64,000 nucleotides of DNA, taken from positions 251,001 to 315,000 of the forward strand of contig JAXIVJ010000162.1 of assembly GCA_036785665.1 (NCBI GenBank). Direction: 5' to 3'. The notes below the pieces were generated by a model, which worked only from the letters and a program-made list of their open reading frames with translations, ran no database searches and was not told where the DNA came from. Position numbers and translations under genes: made by a program. Shown here in pieces: positions 60,761 to 64,000 of this stretch. Each line of letters begins with the position of its first letter. The first letter of the stretch is position 1. Origin of the DNA: Chirona hameri (taxonomy: Eukaryota > Arthropoda > Thecostraca > Balanomorpha > Balanidae).

Positions 60761-61943
60761 GTGCCACCGGGGCTGCTTGAATTGCATCAGGTGCGCTGTT
60801 TTGTCTATCATTGCAAGGAAGGGATGCATACAAACTTCAAATTCAATCACTCAAGAGAAGAAAAAAAACTTCCGTTTTCATGAAGTTTTCTCCTAACATC
60901 ATTGTTTTTCACGTTCAGTGCAGTGAACGTACGGGGGGGAATACTTGTATTGAATGCCCCTCTAAGATACCTGTGGAAGGGGGGTATTTATCTCTGATGC
61001 CCCCCCTGGATCCGCCAGTCCCAGCAATAACCGCCAAGGAGAGCCTCTGCCAGACACTTACCTAATGGAATTCTTTTGCCAATTTTCCAAATTTGTTTAA
61101 GTAATTGCGAAAGTTGTGTCATGCCGCGAAGCGGCGCGAAATTTTCCGGTTGGGGATGCTTAGATAGCATCAGGTGCGCTGTTTTCTCTATCATTAAAAA
61201 GGGGAGACATACAAACTTCAAATTAAATCACTCGAGAGAAAAATACTTCCTTTTGCATGAAGTTTTCTCATAGGATCATTGTTTTTCACGTTCAGTGCAG
61301 GGAACGCGCGGGGGGAGGGGGCATACTTGTATTGAATGCCCCCTCCCAGATTCCTGCAGGGGGGGGGGGGCATCTGCCCCTAATGCCCCACTGGATCCGC
61401 CAGTAATCTTTCGGACGTAGAGATATAGACGGGGTTTGGTAAGGACACCCATTTATTGGCAATGCAAAAAATACAATAAACTGTCATTAACTATCAGTCA
61501 AAACAACTGTCAGGCAAGCACAAACTGCCATTTTGCAATCACATTTTTAACGCAGCCAACGAAGATCTTCTCTGCGTGAGCAGCCAGTGCGCTTTAAATG
61601 CCGCAGCAGTCACAGCCCTACGTGGCGCCATCCCATTGGCCGAAGGTTTTGACGTCATCGAGGCAGGCGCGTACCCACCACTGGGGTCACGGGACCAGTC
61701 CCCAGTAACATTTTCGGATTTTAACATTACGCCTATGGGCGTTGCATAGAAAGAATCGACTTCAAAGTGCCTCCGTCCCCACCTACTTTCGTAAGGTGGT
61801 TACGCCTATGCATCGAGGTTCACCGAGGCTATGGCCGCTAGAGAGATGACACCACCTGGGTGGGAAGCTATTTACCGCATGCCGCTAACGTTCCGCAACA
61901 ACATAAATATAAGCTAATTCAAGTGTAAAGTAAGTCATAAAGC
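60761..61943. repeat. GGATCCGCCAGT direct repeats and CCAAT/CRE stretch, block C
   Basis: Colinear with 10072-11266. The direct repeats end near 61425 without the LINE fragment of block B. TGACGTCA is at 61650-61657, with ATTGG about 15 bp before it. No gene is called apart from the ORF that follows. Confidence 0.45.
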
Positions 61944-62069
61944 ATGGAGGATGATGACCAAATTGAAAAGCCATTATTTCCTCCATATTTAGGCTTTAAC
62001 TATCCGGAGACGAAGAAGATGCTCCAGAAAAGAAAACTAGAAATTCGCGATGACCCACCTGCATTTTAA
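61944..62069 (+). CDS. Hypothetical 41-aa protein (small ORF), block C
   Basis: Third full-length copy of the frame at 11267-11392, with the same encoded peptide. The product is not recognised. Confidence 0.4.
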   Translation: MEDDDQIEKPLFPPYLGFNYPETKKMLQKRKLEIRDDPPAF

Positions 62070-62706
62070 TTGGAAACGCGACATATATCTGGCGCTTTTG
62101 TATCAACAGCGCCAAAGTCTGACAATTTGTTGACCAATACTCTGCTAAGACATATTGTCGTATGTGCTTCTGTTCTGGCACTTCCGCTCTCAATATTCTG
62201 CTAAATAATTGTCTGGGAAAATCAAAATGACCTAGGTCAAAATAATTTTCCAAATACCATTAACATTAGCCGCAGTGGGCTGAAAGCTTTTCCCAAAAGT
62301 ACGTGAAAATGTTGAAAGGATATATCGGCATATGGTAAATTGTAGTCAATATCAAGGGAAATAAAACCTTCCTAAGAAAGCTGGGCTTTTTAACTTCTAA
62401 GGCAATTATGTAAAAAAAAAATGTTCAAAGATTACGGTAGTAGTTTCAAATCGCAAGCTATGAATATATTGCTCTGTCTGTTGTTCGAACTTAGTAAATG
62501 AATCAAAATACTGATATCGACTTACGCTTTCGTCTGAGTCAATTTTTATCAGACTGTCGTGAACGTCCAATCTACCAATCATGACGGTAACCGCGAAATC
62601 ATGGCGGTACTGCCCCGAGGCGAGCGGCGAGCCACACCCAACTGAGCGACAACTCCGGCAGCGGCGCGGGCTTTAGTTTTCAAGGACGGCGAAACAAGGT
62701 GCACGG
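62070..62706. other. Class B upstream region of copy 12
   Basis: Colinear with 11393-12030 and 40832-41466. Nothing further is seen. Confidence 0.6.
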
Positions 62707-62714
62707 TATAAAAG
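62707..62714 (+). promoter_or_regulatory. Class B TATA box of copy 12
   Basis: TATAAAAG lies 82 bp before the ATG, with the same flanks as copies 2 and 8. Confidence 0.8.
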
Positions 62715-62788
62715 TGGAGGGCATGTGGCGGGAGGTATACACTCACTGGTCTACGCTCCCAGCACCCGGAGAGCCCAAATCTGCAGAG

Positions 62789-62806
62789 ATGAACGCCAAG
62801 CTTGCG
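62789..62806 (+). CDS. Gly/Tyr-rich secreted protein, copy 12, exon 1 only
   Basis: ATG and five further codons (MNAKLA), then GTAAGT at 62807. By analogy with copies 2 and 8, exon 2 should begin about 1.5 kb downstream, past the end of the window. Intactness of the gene cannot be judged here. Confidence 0.75.
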
Positions 62807-62840
62807 GTAAGTGGCTCAGAAGGTTCAGAAGGGGAATTGC

Positions 62841-64000
62841 TTAACACGCGCACTGCAGGGGCTTTGCGCCGAACACGAACTGCAGGGGGGTTGATTTCCG
62901 CCCCCCCCCCCCGAGATCTCGAAAACTATGCAACGTAGCGAGAAGCGGAAAAAGGCATGTGATAGCTTCATACATGTTCTATCGAAAGTATCTCAGTGTT
63001 TTTTAAGTCAGGTCAAAATTGAGGTCACCAGAGGTCATCAAAGGTCAAACTTTCCAGTTTTTTCCTGTTTTAGGACATCGCTCCTGAAATTCCCATATAT
63101 CTCAGAAACCATGATAGTTAGAAACAAACGGAAAAAAGCAAACGCCAGCCAGTTAAGTTTGCAATTGCTAATTTGTCCTCAGATTTGATCTCAGGGCAAT
63201 ATTTGAGGCTCCAGAGGTCAAACAAGAAAAAAGTCCGTTTTTTTTGCTAAATCGTTTTTGCTATTAACATTTTACTTAATAAAGATAACGTAAAACTGTT
63301 TACGCCATTGTGTTTATCTTGACAAGGTGCTTTGAGTGATATATATGGTGACCTTGTTAAGTCAACTTAACTATTTGACCAAAGGTCAAGGTCAAGTGGT
63401 GACCCAAGTAGAGCATGTTGCATATGGGAAGACGTGTCTTGAAGAGACAAACACATTGATGTCTGTTTTACTTCTCTATCTTCATTATGTCGACAGTTAT
63501 TGACAAAAAGGTGATGGTGACCTCGCATGACCTCAAATGACCCAATAGAGGTCACTGAGCAAAACTTACACTTGGATCATCAAGAATATCCTATAATAAC
63601 ATGATCCAGAAGTAATTGGACTAGTACCATGCATATCCTTGCAATAGGAAGTATTTGTATATTTCCCCATTGACTTATCATGGGGAGGTTACGAAATTGA
63701 CCTGACCTTAGGTCACCGATATCAAAATTTCGAGTGAAAGGAATTGTAAGCACTGATGCCCTCATGACATCCTGTAAGTTTCAACCTGATCGGTGAAAAA
63801 CTCTGGCTTTGGTACAACTCAAAACATTTTTGGTTGTGGAGTCACTTGACCTGGTCTGGTGACCTGACCTGAGATGACCCGAGCATATTTTTTTTCTCAA
63901 AGTGTTCGCAATTGATTTCCTAACAGCTGTATCAAAACTCGGCGGCGCTGCGCCCCGCCGTTTTTTCGCTATCTTTGAAAAACCTGAGAGGGGGGGGGGG
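62841..64000. mobile_element. TTAA-flanked element in the intron of copy 12 (cut by window end)
   Basis: It begins with TTAA at 62841-62844, 35 nt after the donor, exactly as in copies 2 and 8. The window ends inside the G run of its right terminus. Confidence 0.78.

Overview
This is eukaryotic, almost certainly animal, DNA. Genes have introns with GT-AG borders and TATA promoters, LINE fragments and DNA-transposon-like elements fill the spacers, and nothing is organised as an operon. The species cannot be fixed from the window. The Gly/Tyr-rich secreted protein family would suit a marine invertebrate (shell matrix, byssus, cement or tube protein) or an arthropod (cuticle protein). These options are inference only.

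The core is a head-to-tail array, all on the + strand, of one small two-exon gene family. Exon 1 encodes only the first six residues (MNAKLA). A ~307-314 nt intron follows (about 1.5 kb in copies 2 and 8, which carry a transposon). Exon 2 encodes the rest of a signal peptide and the mature protein. The mature protein has a GGY/GNGY-rich N-terminal half, a furin-like RHRR site, and a C-terminal half of YAS-HGY-APRSYG repeats ending RSAYHH. Nine copies are intact (copies 1-5 and 7-10, 121-128 aa). Copy 11 has a frameshifted C-terminus. Copy 12 has only promoter and exon 1 before the window ends. Two more copies (window start and 28.8 kb) are pseudogenes.

Layout: pseudogene copy 0 (1-342), copy 1 (4.9-5.6 kb), copy 2 (12.1-14.0 kb), copy 3 (18.9-19.6 kb), copy 4 (22.4-23.1 kb), copy 5 (25.9-26.6 kb), pseudogene copy 6 (28.8-29.2 kb), copy 7 (33.8-34.5 kb), copy 8 (41.5-43.4 kb), copy 9 (46.5-47.2 kb), copy 10 (52.2-52.9 kb), copy 11 (55.6-56.3 kb), copy 12 (62.8 kb onward). 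The array is itself built of larger duplications. Block A (1 to ~14 kb) is repeated as block B (28.84 to ~43.5 kb). A third partial block C (~56.4 to 64 kb) repeats the copy1-copy2 interval. Copies 3, 4 and 5 sit in a nearly identical ~3.52 kb tandem unit.

There are two promoter classes. Class A (copies 3, 4, 5, 9, 10, 11) has a palindromic CRE, TGACGTCA, exactly 41 bp upstream of TATAAAGA. Class B (copies 1, 2, 7, 8, 12) has TATAAAAG in unrelated upstream sequence and no CRE. Spacers hold a ~3 kb TTAA-flanked element with long inverted termini (three copies), a related ~1.2 kb element in the introns of copies 2, 8 and 12, two 5'-truncated LINEs in antisense, one LINE 3' fragment, and a conserved 41-codon ORF of unknown function behind a CCAAT/CRE-containing stretch (three copies). 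Several sequence changes look like hairpin-templated repair, and two genes (2 and 11) look like unequal-crossover or conversion chimeras.
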